Positions 1-10,064 are shown, counted from the stretch's first letter. The stretch: 64,000 nucleotides of DNA from Cryptomeria japonica (GCF_030272615.1 NC_081413.1:184867451-184931450); one strand, 5' to 3'. Notes: generated by a model not told the origin, from the letters alone. Numbers and translations are program-made.

Positions 1-2
1 CT

Positions 3-281
3 ACCCCCCGGACTCCACAACAGAATGGCCTAGTAGAGAGGAATCACCGGACTATAGTTGAAGTAGCTAGAACCATGTTGATTCAAGGAAAGGTAGCTCA
101 CACCTTTTGGAGAGAAGTGGTGAGCACTGCAGTCTACACTATGAACCGAGTACTCATCAAGAAAGGTAAGGACAAAACTCCTCATGAGTATTGGACCAGT
201 AAGACACCTGTGGTCAGCTACTTTAGGGTATTTGGTAGCAAATTTTACATCAAGAGGAGTGAACATCAGGGCAAATTTGAA
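3..281 (+). pseudogene. Copia A#1 integrase, C-terminal half of the catalytic core (partial)
   Basis: Frame 3 reads TPRTPQQNGLVERNHRTIVE and continues through TFWREVVSTAVYTMNR. These are hallmarks of the Copia integrase core after the catalytic Glu (PQQNG.aER, then the Y-x-x-NR block). The frame is open until the run of Ns, so this segment is undamaged. It matches A#2 integrase (41454-42170, minus) closely. The N-terminal HHCC region and the two catalytic Asp residues would lie left of the window. Integrase inserts the cDNA copy into nuclear DNA. Confidence 0.9.
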
Positions 282-781
282 NNNNNNNNNNNNNNNNNNN
301 NNNNNNNNNNNNNNNNNNNNNNNNNNNNNNNNNNNNNNNNNNNNNNNNNNNNNNNNNNNNNNNNNNNNNNNNNNNNNNNNNNNNNNNNNNNNNNNNNNNN
401 NNNNNNNNNNNNNNNNNNNNNNNNNNNNNNNNNNNNNNNNNNNNNNNNNNNNNNNNNNNNNNNNNNNNNNNNNNNNNNNNNNNNNNNNNNNNNNNNNNNN
501 NNNNNNNNNNNNNNNNNNNNNNNNNNNNNNNNNNNNNNNNNNNNNNNNNNNNNNNNNNNNNNNNNNNNNNNNNNNNNNNNNNNNNNNNNNNNNNNNNNNN
601 NNNNNNNNNNNNNNNNNNNNNNNNNNNNNNNNNNNNNNNNNNNNNNNNNNNNNNNNNNNNNNNNNNNNNNNNNNNNNNNNNNNNNNNNNNNNNNNNNNNN
701 NNNNNNNNNNNNNNNNNNNNNNNNNNNNNNNNNNNNNNNNNNNNNNNNNNNNNNNNNNNNNNNNNNNNNNNNNNNNNNNNN
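282..781. other. assembly gap, 500 Ns
   Basis: There are exactly 500 N characters. The flanks are integrase on the left and RT on the right of the same element, so the missing sequence should be the end of integrase and most of RT. Reading frames drawn across the Ns have no meaning. Confidence 1.
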
Positions 782-784
782 TGT

Positions 785-1814
785 CTACATTCCCATCTTG
801 AGAAGATAGGATTTGAGAGAGCAAGAGAAGATAGCAATATCTACTTGAAGTCTGAAGGAGATCAAATCCTGATCTGTGAGGTATTTGTTGATGACATTAT
901 CTTTTGTGGAGATGACAAGATGAGTCATGAGTTTGCAGATGAGATGAAGAAAGAGTTTGAAATCTCACTCATAGGAGAGATTAAATTCTTCATTGGACTA
1001 TAGATCCAACAAATGAAGGATGGAATCTTTATCACTCAGTCCAAGTATGTCAAAGAGGTGTTGAAGACCTTTGGCATGGAAGATAGCGAACCAGTTGGTG
1101 ACTGCTTGTAAACTATCCAAAGAGGATGACTCAGCATTGGTTGATGAGAAGGAATATTGATCAATGATTGGTAAATTGTATTATGCAGTGCATAGCAGAC
1201 CGGATATTGCACATGTAGTTGGCATTATTGCAAGGTTCCAAAAAAGCCCAAGAGAATCCCACTCGGTTGTAGTCAAGTGGATTCTTAGGTATCTGAAGGG
1301 AACTGTTGACTATGGCTTGTGATATCCATATAGAAAGGATTTCAACTTGGAAGTGTTTAGAGATGCTGATTGAGCTGGTAATATAGATGACCGAAAGAGC
1401 ACAACCGGTGGTGCATTCTTCCTCGGTGGTAGACTAGTCTCATGGATGAGTTGTATCTCTCACTCTACAGCGGAAGCAGAGTATGTTGCAGCTTTCATCA
1501 ACTGCACTTAGACAATTTGGATGAAGCATGTATTAAATGGCTTCAAAGTTCTTGTATCTTAACCAGTAAGTATATTTTGTGACAATACTAGTGCAATTAA
1601 CATCTCCAAGAATCCGGTTTTACATTCTAGAACCAAGCACTTTGAGCTTAAGTATCATTTCTTAAGGGAAAAGGTTCAGAACAAAGAGATTGCACTGGAA
1701 CATGTTTCTAGTAAGGAGCAATTGGCAAACATATTCACCAAGCCTCTCCCAAAGACTACATTTATGTACTTAAGAGGTGAATTAGGGGTGTTTCCCCTTC
1801 AGGAGGTAAACTAA
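785..1814 (+). pseudogene. Copia A#1 reverse transcriptase C-terminus and RNase H
   Basis: The frame resumes after the gap in RT. The active-site block reads EVFVDDIIFCGDD (YVDD box as FVDD), followed by EIKFFIGL and an in-frame TAG near 1002. RNase H follows, with GKLYYAVHSRPDIAHV, STAEAEYVAA and DNTSAIN, ending LRGELGVFPLQEVN and TAA at 1812-1814. Against A#2 an 11-bp stretch is missing near 1103, after the codons reading EDSEPV, which shifts the frame. Further TAG/TGA codons lie near 1159, 1320 and 1510. It is non-functional. The 1.03 kb present covers the RT palm end, the connection and all of RNase H. Confidence 0.88.
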
Positions 1815-2057
1815 AAGCATATGCTCCGCATCAGTCAGGTAGTGCATAGTCAAATTTATTTTGGATTAATGTGTTGAAGGATGCTACTCCTCAAGGGGAG
1901 TAACATAATGGAACAAGGAAGCTTGTACCTCCACTTTGGCATTGCTGTCAAAGGGGGAGAAGATGTGAAGTGGAGAAGATATCTACAGAAAATGGGGAGA
2001 AGATGTGAAGCAAAGAAGATATCTTTGTTTATTGCCATCAATGCCAAAGGGGGAGAT
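1815..2057 (+). promoter_or_regulatory. Copia A#1 3' untranslated segment and polypurine tract
   Basis: This is a short non-coding segment between the pol stop and the LTR. It contains two imperfect copies of a purine-rich block (GGAGAAGATGTGAAG, at about 1959 and 1997). It ends in AAAGGGGGAGAT at 2046-2057, directly before the LTR. That purine run is the expected plus-strand primer site for reverse transcription. Confidence 0.85.
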
Positions 2058-2621
2058 TGTTGGCATTGTGTGAACGGGTATGGAACCGGTATGTGGACAT
2101 AATCACATTGTATGTTTTCATTGATGTCAATATTTTGAAGAAGTGAGAACCGACATATGAGAGAACCGGTAGAACACTGTGAACTGGCATTAGTGCCAAA
2201 GTGAAGCAGTGTGCTTATTCAAGGTGAACCGACATATGCTTATGGAAACCGGCACATGGAAGTGTTGTATGACTACTGGTTGGTAGTCTCAACTTCAAGG
2301 TTTCCAGTTTAAGTGCTTCAAGCCTATGTGGCTCAACCGGTGACATTGTGTGATGAGTTAGCATTGTAATGAAGAATAGATCATGTTGCCACGTCAACCT
2401 TGTGCACGTGAAGGATCTTGCATGAAAGATATTGTTCCTATCTACCTCGAGAATGTGTGAATTCTGTAAAATGGTGATAACATGTGATGGGTTATCAGCC
2501 ACCATGAAATCGGTGAAAATGGATGATGGAGAATATCTTGAGATTGGATCAAGACTGTTGCAATTAATGGAGTGTTCTCAATGATCAGGATTGAACTGTT
2601 TGAATTCCTTAACCTACTAGG

Positions 2622-2669
2622 TTTAGGGTTTAGGGTTTATGCTACCGACCTATCTGTTTTCCTATAAGG
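2622..2669 (+). promoter_or_regulatory. telo-box pair followed by TATA-like box in LTR-A
   Basis: Two TTTAGGG units plus TTTA lie at 2622-2639, and TATAAGG lies at 2663-2669. The telo-box block is kept in both LTRs of A#2 (reverse complement at 39191-39210 and 45017-45036). Telo-boxes are known plant promoter elements near transcription starts; promoter activity here is inferred. Confidence 0.6.
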
Positions 2670-2883
2670 TCGATGTTGTGTCTCTTTCTGAGGTTGTTGG
2701 CAAAAGTTGTGTGTGTGTATCCAAGAGAAGGGATACATGATTCTTGCCACACCAAAAGAAGAGAAGTGATACTTGTAGAGTGTAAGTGCAGAAGGTGAAG
2801 AGGAGCTTAAGCGGATCTGCATTGGCATTGAGTGATGTTACTAGATCATTGTAATCCCTGTTGATCTCTAACCACCTCAACAG

Positions 2884-3120
2884 TTGGAAAATCCCTTAAT
2901 AGGGTAGCCTTAACCGGCCTACTGTAAATCCTTTAACAGGGTAATTCAAAGCTATTGATTTCGAAATCTTTTAGCTATTGAGTTCTTGAAATCCTCTAAC
3001 AAGGTAACCTTTAATAGGGTTTAACCCTTAACTAAGTATTGTAGCCATCCTTTAACTGGGTGATCTTTAATAGGATTGGTTCCTAGCAGAACTTATTGTA
3101 ATGTCTCTAACCAGACAAGG
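2884..3120 (+). repeat. array of short CTTTAACAGGGTA-like motifs in LTR-A
   Basis: About eight to ten imperfect copies of a 13-20 bp motif of the form TTTAACnGGGTA occur with A/T-rich spacers. The same array is recognisable in both LTRs of A#2 (about 38720-38950 and 44540-44770) and more loosely in LTR-F (about 13600-13770). Confidence 0.6.
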
Positions 3121-3599
3121 CTCCTAACAAAGTGGACTTCTAAAGAGTTCAAAAACAGCTTGTGGGTATTCATCCCCACCGTTGTTTTTCCCAGTTGGGT
3201 TTCCACGTGAAAAATATGTGTGTCATGTGTGATGCTTTTATCTTGTGATGCTTTCCTATTGTCTATCAAGCATATGATGGTTCTGTGTTTTATGTCTGTC
3301 AATAAAACATGTTGAACTAGCTATTATTATAATCTAATAATAGATTACATGTTTATGCATAAGGGTGAAATGGTATTGTAGTCTTGAGTTGAGTGAAAAG
3401 CTAAGTGAGTAACTGGTTAATACTTGTCTCAGTCATTCTTAGCTTTACCAATTGCACTCTATTTCAAACCAGTGTCACTGTTTGCCAGTCATTTGAAGTG
3501 TCTGCTGTCAAACCGGTTTAGGATTGTATTTTTGTCTGTACTGATTCAACCCCACTCTCAGTACCAGGTTAGTACTATCCATTCAACATTGAGTTATCA

Positions 3600-4711
3600 T
3601 AAACCAATTACCAAAATAGTAGATATACCAATTAAGCACAAGCAACAATTAGAGAATAAATACCACCCACATGACACCTATATTTGTACATGGAAAACTT
3701 AGAAAAAGGGGAAAACCACAGTGAGAAGCCTACCCACAGTTAGATAATACTTCTGAATTAAGTATGTGAATACAAATTGAGGGGTCTGCACTTGCAGGAA
3801 GGCTGATAGCCTAGAGCACACTATTCATTACTAAAAGAGTCTCATTGACTACATAGAAATCTAGACTACAATCCAAAAGGAAGAATGAACTACAATGATA
3901 GCATCTCCTATGCCTGAATATAGTTCTGGTTAAGCTCAATATCAGAGGACTTAATGCTCTTAAATAAACCCAACTTGATCACCAATGATTGACCAAATCC
4001 TCTGCATGAATGATTAATACATTATTCACTCGCATACATCCTTTCCATATCCCTTATATTCCACCTTATGATCTACAATGAGATCTTACATCATATATAT
4101 ACAAACCCTCGACCATAAACAATCAGGTCAACCACCAAACAATAAAGCAATTACATAATTATAAAACATGTTAGCCTGAGACCAAACAAATAATATCCAA
4201 CCCATAAGAAATCCTAGAAACACATCAAGAAGTCCAATCAACATGTTACATTAAGCTGGTCCAGAACCTAGATAGTAACAAACCCGATTTAGGTCCACAC
4301 ACACTAAAGCAATGATCCCAATTAGCCAACTTTCGAACATGATCACCATCAGCATCCCAAATCTCTAATAGAAGTCGCACCAACACCACTTATGCATAAC
4401 ATCAAATATATTCAACAGATCTTTGTCGGTGAAACCCTCACTGGATCAACAAACCAAGCTTATCAGCATATAAGATAGCATCCGATCACAAAATCAAAAC
4501 CAACTAAATGAACATGAATCTGAGTAGCATGAATAGCAGATCTAAGCCAAAGCATACTAGAGTATACCAAATCACCATAATCTAATCCAACCAGAAACCA
4601 AACAACCTATCAGGACCAGAAGGATACCGGTAAACAACCAAAACAACTAGTGTTGACATCAATGACAAAACATCAATGCAACACATAATCAATTCCTCCA
4701 AATGGCCAACA
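3600..4711 (-). repeat. LTR-B fragment, 3' LTR of Copia B#1
   Basis: It is collinear with LTR-B copies at 8802-12602 (skipping D) and 37370-38308. On the plus strand it ends ATGGCCAACA at 4711, directly before the polypurine tract. The first ~130 bp lie left of A#1, outside the window. There is no coding content. Confidence 0.88.
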
Positions 4712-5078
4712 ATATCCCCCTTTGGCATTGATGGCAACACTAGATGTGAAAAATATCCAAGTGCCAAGAAAAGCCAAACAAATCTCCCACACAAGAATAT
4801 AGCAATGAAGTTCTAATCCATACTCTCCCTGTAGATGATATCTTAGTTAAGTTCTTCAAATTTATCCCCCTAATGTATGTATCTCCTTAAGTTTTTCACA
4901 TGAATATCTCTCCCCCTTTGACATCAATGCTACAAATCTAACATAAATATCAAAACAAAAACATAAACCACTGAATCACAAGGCTAACTACTCCCCCTAA
5001 GTAGTAGCATCACCACATCAATCTAGAATGAATAATATATTTGATAATGCATACCAAACTGATGCCAAATTGCATCAA
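4712..5078 (-). promoter_or_regulatory. Copia B#1 polypurine tract and 3' untranslated segment
   Basis: The plus strand reads ATATCCCCCTTTGG at 4712-4725, the complement of a minus-strand polypurine tract next to the LTR. A second pyrimidine run, TCTCCCCCTTTG, near 4909-4921 could be an additional purine tract. The rest is non-coding and aligns with 32659-33023 in B#2. Confidence 0.8.
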
Positions 5079-5592
5079 TTAGTTTTCTGTCGGAGGGGCA
5101 GAAACCCCTAATCTGTCTCTTAGGTACTCAAATGATTCCTTAGGCAAAGGTTTAGTGAAGATATTTGCAATATGCTCTTCAGTGTTCACATAAACCAATC
5201 TAACTTCATTTTCTTCCACCTTCTCCTTCAAAAAGTTAAACTTAATAGATATGTGCTTTCTCTTAGAGTGAAATACCAAATTCTTTGATATGTCAATAGC
5301 AGTAGAGTTATCAGAGTGAATAACTACTAGTCCATTGCAATGCACTTTTATTTCCTTCAACATTTTCTTCATCCATAGAACTTGTGTACAATTAGTAGCA
5401 GTAGCAACATACTCAACTTCAACAGTAGATAAAGTACATGATTGTTTCTTTCTTATCCATCAAATAAGTTTCTTTCCAAGAAATAAAGCTCCACCGGAAG
5501 TACTTTTCCGGTCATCAACACCACCTGCCCAATATGCATATGTATATGCACATAAAGTAAAGTCATCAAATTTAGGGTACCACAAACCATAT
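5079..5592 (-). pseudogene. Copia B#1 RNase H remnant
   Basis: Reading leftward, the frame gives GLVVIHSDNSTAIDISKN, SKRKHISIKFNFLKEKVEEN and ends LRDRLGVSAPPTEN with a stop at 5079. This is the Copia RNase H C-terminal block (DNxSAI and KHIDIKxHFxRE motifs). The upstream half (5373-5590) still reads as RNase H with stops and frame breaks, up to a fusion point near 5600. There, sequence equivalent to B#2 position about 33556 joins sequence equivalent to about 35006. It is non-functional. Confidence 0.87.
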
Positions 5593-6578
5593 TCAGATGT
5601 TCCTTGTAAGTATAGGTGTATTTCCAAACCATAATTCATAAGGTGTCTTACCGGTTTCCCCTTTGATATGAACTCTGTTGAATGTATAAACTAATGTGCT
5701 CACTACTTCTCTCCAGTAGATATGAGGTAGATTAGCTTCCATCAACATGGTTCTAGTAGCATCCAAGATAGTTTTGTTATTTCTTTCCACAACTCCATTT
5801 TGCTAAGGTGTCCAGGGAGCAAACAATTGTCTCCTTATACCATGCTTCTCACAAAAGTTATTAAACTCATTGGATGCAAATTCTCCACCATGATCTGACC
5901 TTAAGCACTTAATCTTCAATCTTGTCTCAGTTTCAACTTTAGCTTTAAATATTTTAAAATTTTCAAAAGCCTCAAGTTTCTCCCTTAGAAAAGTAACCCA
6001 CATCATTTTAGAATAATCATCAATGATTAGCATAAAATATCTATCACCTTGAAAACTTTTAGTTCTAGCAGGTCCACATAAATTAGTATGAATAAAATCA
6101 AGAACAACATTAGATTTGTCTTGTATACTTTTAAAAGAGGTTCTGACCTATTTTCCCATTTGACATTCATTACATATTGGATTATAGGGCTTCACAATCT
6201 TAGGTATATCTATAACTTCCTTAGTTGAACTAATCTTTACCATGCAATCAAAATTCACATGACATAGCCTTTTATGCGAAAGCCAACCCTCATCAATTTG
6301 TGCAATCAAACATTTCTTCTCACCGGAATTCAAATAAAATATATTACCTTTTGTTTGAGTATGGGTTGCAATCTCCAAACCAGATCTATTAATGATTTTG
6401 CATTTTCCATCCTTGAATTGTAATTGAAATCCCTTATCCAACAACTGTCCTTCACTTAAAAAATTATGCCTTAAATATTCAACGTAATAAACATTATTAG
6501 TATTGTGCTTAGCATCTAATGATATAGTTCCTTTTCGTTTGATCATGCATGATTTGTCATGTCCAAATCTAACCAAAC
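5593..6578 (-). pseudogene. Copia B#1 integrase (GAG-pre-integrase, HHCC and core)
   Basis: From right to left: RLCHVNFDCMVKI (the H-x3-H zinc region), CNECQMGK, then LIIDDYSKMMWVTFL (first catalytic Asp region), CLRSDHGGEFASNEF (second Asp and its glycines) and QNGVVERNNKTILDATRTML (beyond the catalytic Glu). Stops fall near 6145, 6035 and 5802. The C-terminus is cut off by the deletion near 5600. An apparent start codon near 6640 comes from the inserted LTR C and is not native. Confidence 0.87.
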
Positions 6579-7354
6579 TGTTGGCATATGCACACTCCAA
6601 TGAGACATTGTATGTGATTGAAGGTTTTGTCATTGATGGCAACCTTGCAATCCTATGACACCAGCAAAGGTATTATACCAGCATCAGCAGATCACACTCC
6701 ACACCAGCACCGACACAGAAGAAAGGAAGTATACTGGCATAGAGGCCGACAGGATTTTGTTATATTTTGTTTATTATTGAAAATCTTCGTAAGCTGACTT
6801 GGCAAATTGTAAAATGACTCTTATATATAAAAGAGATCATTGTAGGCATTTGAGATAAGAGATGTAAGCATTAAGAAAAAATATTAGGCAGACCTATTAT
6901 GCGAAGTATAGGTTAAGGGGCTTATGTAAGTAGTAGAGCAGCAACCGGTACTGGATCAAGCATTGAAGATGCTATTGTAAAACAGTACAAGATATTGGAT
7001 TTGTATAATCCTCATTGTAAGTCAGTGAGACTTCTCATTGAGTAGTGAGCTCTAGGCAGTTGGCTTTCCTACATGTGCAGACGCCCATTGTAAGTAATAT
7101 TCTCTTATTGGCCAGTGATTGAATATTGTGGGTCACAAATCCCACTGAGGTTTTTCCCACACCGGGTTTCCTTGTTAAAACCTTGTGTTATGGTGTGTTT
7201 TTCATGTGGATGTTCTTGATTCTGTTTATTGCATTATTTCTTGCATACCGGTACATTGTTATATTATGTTCTGCATGTTTTAAGTCAAGAAATTCTATAT
7301 ACCAGTTAGATACTGATTCAGCCCCCCCTCTCAGTATCTGTGGGATTCCTAACA
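6579..7354 (+). repeat. solo LTR, Copia-like family C
   Basis: This 776-bp insertion splits B#1 between its protease and integrase regions. It starts TGTTGGCATA and ends TTCCTAACA. The flanks are caaac and tagac; the uninterrupted site in B#2 reads tagag, so these look like diverged copies of one 5-bp target duplication. The 3' end has the C-rich block ATTCAGCCCCCCCTCTCAGT and the module CCCACTGAGGTTTTTCCCAC seen in other Copia LTRs here, which sets the plus orientation. There is no internal region, so it probably arose by LTR-LTR recombination. Confidence 0.85.
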
Positions 7355-8614
7355 TAGACTACCATCAAATTCTTGCAAAGATAGAAACTTTCTTTTATCT
7401 CCAGTCATATGATGTGAACATCCACTATAAATTACCCATTCATCCTTATCTTCAATTTTAGCATCCAAGGCCTTCTCTTTAGGTACATTCTCTTTGAGTG
7501 TCGGATGATCTTCCTTGATAGCCAAGAACACCCATTCCTTTCCATTGCCAGAACCAGTAGTAGAGTCTTGTGCCAGTTCATCATCATAATTAGTCACACC
7601 TTCCTCATCTGCAAAGTAACATGATTTATCTCTGTTTTTCCTATACTTATACTTGTTCTAATATCTAGGGTTAGGCTTAAAAGATCTTCTAGCTCTTTCT
7701 TCAAATCTTGAATTCCTTTTAGGACATCTAGATGCAAAATGATCTTTCCTATTACATGCAAAACGTTTGAAAAGTGATTTTCTTTCATACTTACTTCCTA
7801 CTTGTCCTTTAGGCACTGTTCTAGCAAATAGGGATTCAAGTTGCTTAAATTCTTCATCTTCTCTCTTCATATCATCCATTTCCTTTGCATACAAAGCTTT
7901 CCAATCTTTCTTGTTGTTTGATGATGTAAATGCATGAAAAACATGTTCACATTTCATAGCTCTAGAAAGTCCAAATTCTTCAAGCTCAAAAGCAGATAAT
8001 TTCCCAACCAAGGTATCTCTATTGACAAAAGTATTAGCCATTGTTCTCAATTAATTAATTGCAATAGCCCCCATCTTATAAGCCGGTGGTAAAGCTCTCA
8101 AAACTTTAGAAAGCATTTCATCTTCACTTAGAGTTCCACCACAACATTGAATTCTCATGACAATTTCATTTACCCTTTCCATGAATTTAGTAATCCTTTC
8201 ATCTTTTTCCATATTCAAATTTTCATATCTCACTAGGTAACCATCAAGTTTAGCCATCTTAACAGTAGGGTCACCTTCATTAAGAGTCTCCAACTTGTCC
8301 CATATAGCCTTTGTTGATGATTTGTTAGTCAATACCATTATTTGTTGATCAGAAAGTACACACAAGAGGGCTTCTCTATCTCTACAATCATTCTAAGGCT
8401 CCTTATCCAAGTTTGCCGAAAGAGGATTATTAGATGCTGGATTGAAAGGAGTAACTCCATTCTCCATTATTTCCCAAATTTTCTTACCAAGATATCTCAG
8501 ATGAGTCTCCATCCGAATCTTCCATACTCTACAATTTGTTCCATAAAGCCTAGGAATATCTCTCCAAAAGATAGCAGTAGGTGAACTAGATGAATTTGAA
8601 CTATTAGTCGCCAT
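7355..8614 (-). pseudogene. Copia B#1 gag and protease
   Basis: Gag starts MATNSSNSSSSPTAIFWRDI at 8614 and continues through a UBN2-type region (METHLRYL, AIWDKLETLNEG, FMERVNEIVMRIQ). The zinc knuckle reads RFACNRKDHFASRC, so the first Cys and the Gly are lost against the B#2 form CFACNKIGH. Protease follows: WVIYSGCSHHMTGDKR, where the catalytic Asp of the DSG triad is Tyr. Stops occur near 8396, 8051 and 7658, with frame changes. The frame is cut at 7355 by LTR C. In life Gag would assemble cytoplasmic particles and protease would process the polyprotein. Confidence 0.9.
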
Positions 8615-8657
8615 AGGATCTTCCTCAAGTGGTTAAGATTCTATTGAGAGGATCAGA

Positions 8658-8669
8658 GCTATGATACCA
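8658..8669 (-). promoter_or_regulatory. Copia B#1 primer-binding site
   Basis: The minus strand reads TGGTATCATAGC, one mismatch from the initiator-Met tRNA complement TGGTATCAGAGC. It lies 2 bp from the LTR edge at 8672. Confidence 0.85.
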
Positions 8670-8671
8670 AT

Positions 8672-9016
8672 TGTTAGACAATTCAAATAACTAGAAGATA
8701 ACTGAGAGGGGGTGGGGTGAATCAATTATCACCAGATTACTGGAACCTTAAACAATTAAAACTTTAATATCGGAACACATAAGATCAATATCGGAATACA
8801 TAAACCAATTACTGAAATAGTAGATATACCAATTAAGCACAAGCAACAACTAGAGAATAAATACCATCCACATGACACTTAGATTTGTACGTGGAAAACT
8901 CAGTAAAGGGAAAAACCACGGTGGGAATCCTACCCAAAGTCAAATAATAATTTTGTAGTAAGTATATGAATACAAATTGAGGGGTCTGCACTTGCAGGAA
9001 GGCCGACAACCTAGAG
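8672..9016 (-). repeat. LTR-B, 5' LTR of Copia B#1, inner segment
   Basis: On the plus strand it begins TGTTAGACAA next to the primer site and matches 37238 onward in B#2. It is interrupted at 9016 by element D. It contains the conserved Copia module (reverse complement of a CCACCGTGGTTTTTCCC form) at about 8883-8927. Confidence 0.88.
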
Positions 9017-9386
9017 TGTTAGAGTATTCGGGTATTTACTTGATTAATTAAACAATATTTGTTTAATTATTTAAGTTCCCTTTATCTCTTTTACACTTAA
9101 GCTAACTTTAGGTGCATATAATTAATTATTTTAATTAATTATTATGTGCAAGCCTAAGGTTTTCCCTTTTTAGGGTTTCTTGACCTATTAGAGGTTATTT
9201 TTCTTTTCATTGTATTATCTTTTCACAATACATTTTTGGTGAATTGGAGCTCTCATATTTTGAGAATATTTTTCCTATGTTTTGTATGTTCTTCAGATTT
9301 TGCTTCATTGCTTCTCCTTGTAATAGGTTATTTGGCTGGCAGAAGATCTTCAGGCTACTATGGGGTTGTATTTCTCAACTCCTATA
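9017..9386 (+). repeat. element D 5' LTR
   Basis: 370 bp, TGTTAGAGTA to CTCCTATA. It contains two nearby AATTAATTA-rich blocks around 9120-9145. It differs from the 3' LTR by roughly a dozen substitutions by eye and has the same length. Confidence 0.9.
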
Positions 9387-9399
9387 TGGTATCAGAGCC
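9387..9399 (+). promoter_or_regulatory. element D primer-binding site
   Basis: TGGTATCAGAGCC is a perfect initiator-Met tRNA complement and directly abuts the LTR end with no spacer. Confidence 0.9.
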
Positions 9400-10064
9400 T
9401 ACATCTGCTGCTGCTTGTTCCTGATTTTTCAGAAGATTTTTTGGAGGGTTTCAAGCTTTTTTAAAGTTTTTTTTATTGGATCTGGGGTAGTTGTTTTGTT
9501 TCTGATCATTTTGTGCTCAAACGGACCTCACCGTTGTTTTTAGAACGCCCCAAAACCCCCATTTCCATATAGAATTTGTTAATTTTTGACAAATTTGGGT
9601 TCTGAAATTTTTTCTTTGATTTTGCCTTTTTTTTGCACGAATTTCAAGAAATTCATCAAAAAATCATTTAAAAAAAATCAAAGCAGTTTGGGCCAAAATA
9701 GATCTACCGTTGGCTTCCGAAGGGCATTTCCATTCATTTTGATATATAATTTGACCTATTTCAGTGACAAATGCATCTGAGCCATGTTTTTTTCATTGGC
9801 ACGCTTTACGAGGCATAAAAATCCATACAGCTGTACCTGCAAATGCGTCAAAAAAATTTTGTAAAAAAAAAAATAAATAAATTATTTTTTTAAATTTTTA
9901 AATTTTTTTTTTTACCCTTTTTATGCTAAAAAAGAGGGGTTTGGTTTTTTGGCCATATCTTGGACATATGGAGTCGTTTTTTCGAAAACGAATAAGCGTC
10001 GGAAAGTTGGTTCCAAGCCGGACCTCGTCATGTTGGTAATTTTTTTCAATTAAAAAAAAAAATA

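Larger units (their letters stand above)
1..3599 (+). mobile_element. Copia A#1, 3' part (integrase fragment, gap, RT/RNase H, 3' LTR)
   Basis: This is the 3' portion of a Ty1/Copia element; its 5' LTR, gag and protease lie left of the window. The order is integrase, assembly gap, RT C-terminus, RNase H, polypurine tract and LTR, all on the plus strand. It is the same family as A#2 at 38314-45540. It interrupts the 3' LTR of element B#1: the sequence from 3600 aligns with B LTR sequence from about 8802. The element is dead, with in-frame stops (for example near 1002) and an 11-bp deletion near 1103. The predicted target duplication is taaac (3600-3604); its partner would lie outside the window. 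Confidence 0.9.
2058..3599 (+). repeat. LTR-A, 3' LTR of Copia A#1
   Basis: The LTR is 1,542 bp, starts TGTTGGCATT right after the polypurine tract and ends GAGTTATCA. The same ends occur in both LTRs of A#2 (38314-39714 and 44108-45540). It holds a telo-box pair and TATA-like box (2622-2669), an array of short motifs (2884-3120) and a C-rich block near the 3' end (CCACTCTCAGTACC). Small ORFs inside it are not conserved as proteins and I do not call them. Confidence 0.93.

Noticed and set aside
75-809. Long ORFs running through the gap on both strands
   Set aside because: They consist mostly of N-encoded X residues; only the integrase part at 3-281 is supported.
2622-2639. Interstitial telomere remnant
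   Set aside because: There are only two full TTTAGGG units, and they recur at the same place in three LTRs, so a telo-box within the LTR is a better reading.
2884-3120. Possible CRISPR-like array from the regular short repeats
   Set aside because: Repeats are degenerate and irregularly spaced and lie within an LTR of a plant element.
6595-6642. Apparent start codon of the 164-codon minus ORF ending at 6148
   Set aside because: The first ~20 residues are encoded by inserted LTR C; the native frame begins in B#1 sequence left of 6579.
9244-9543. ORFs of 62-99 codons in the 5' part of element D
   Set aside because: They span the LTR/primer-site boundary and show no domain; these are chance ORFs in T-rich DNA.
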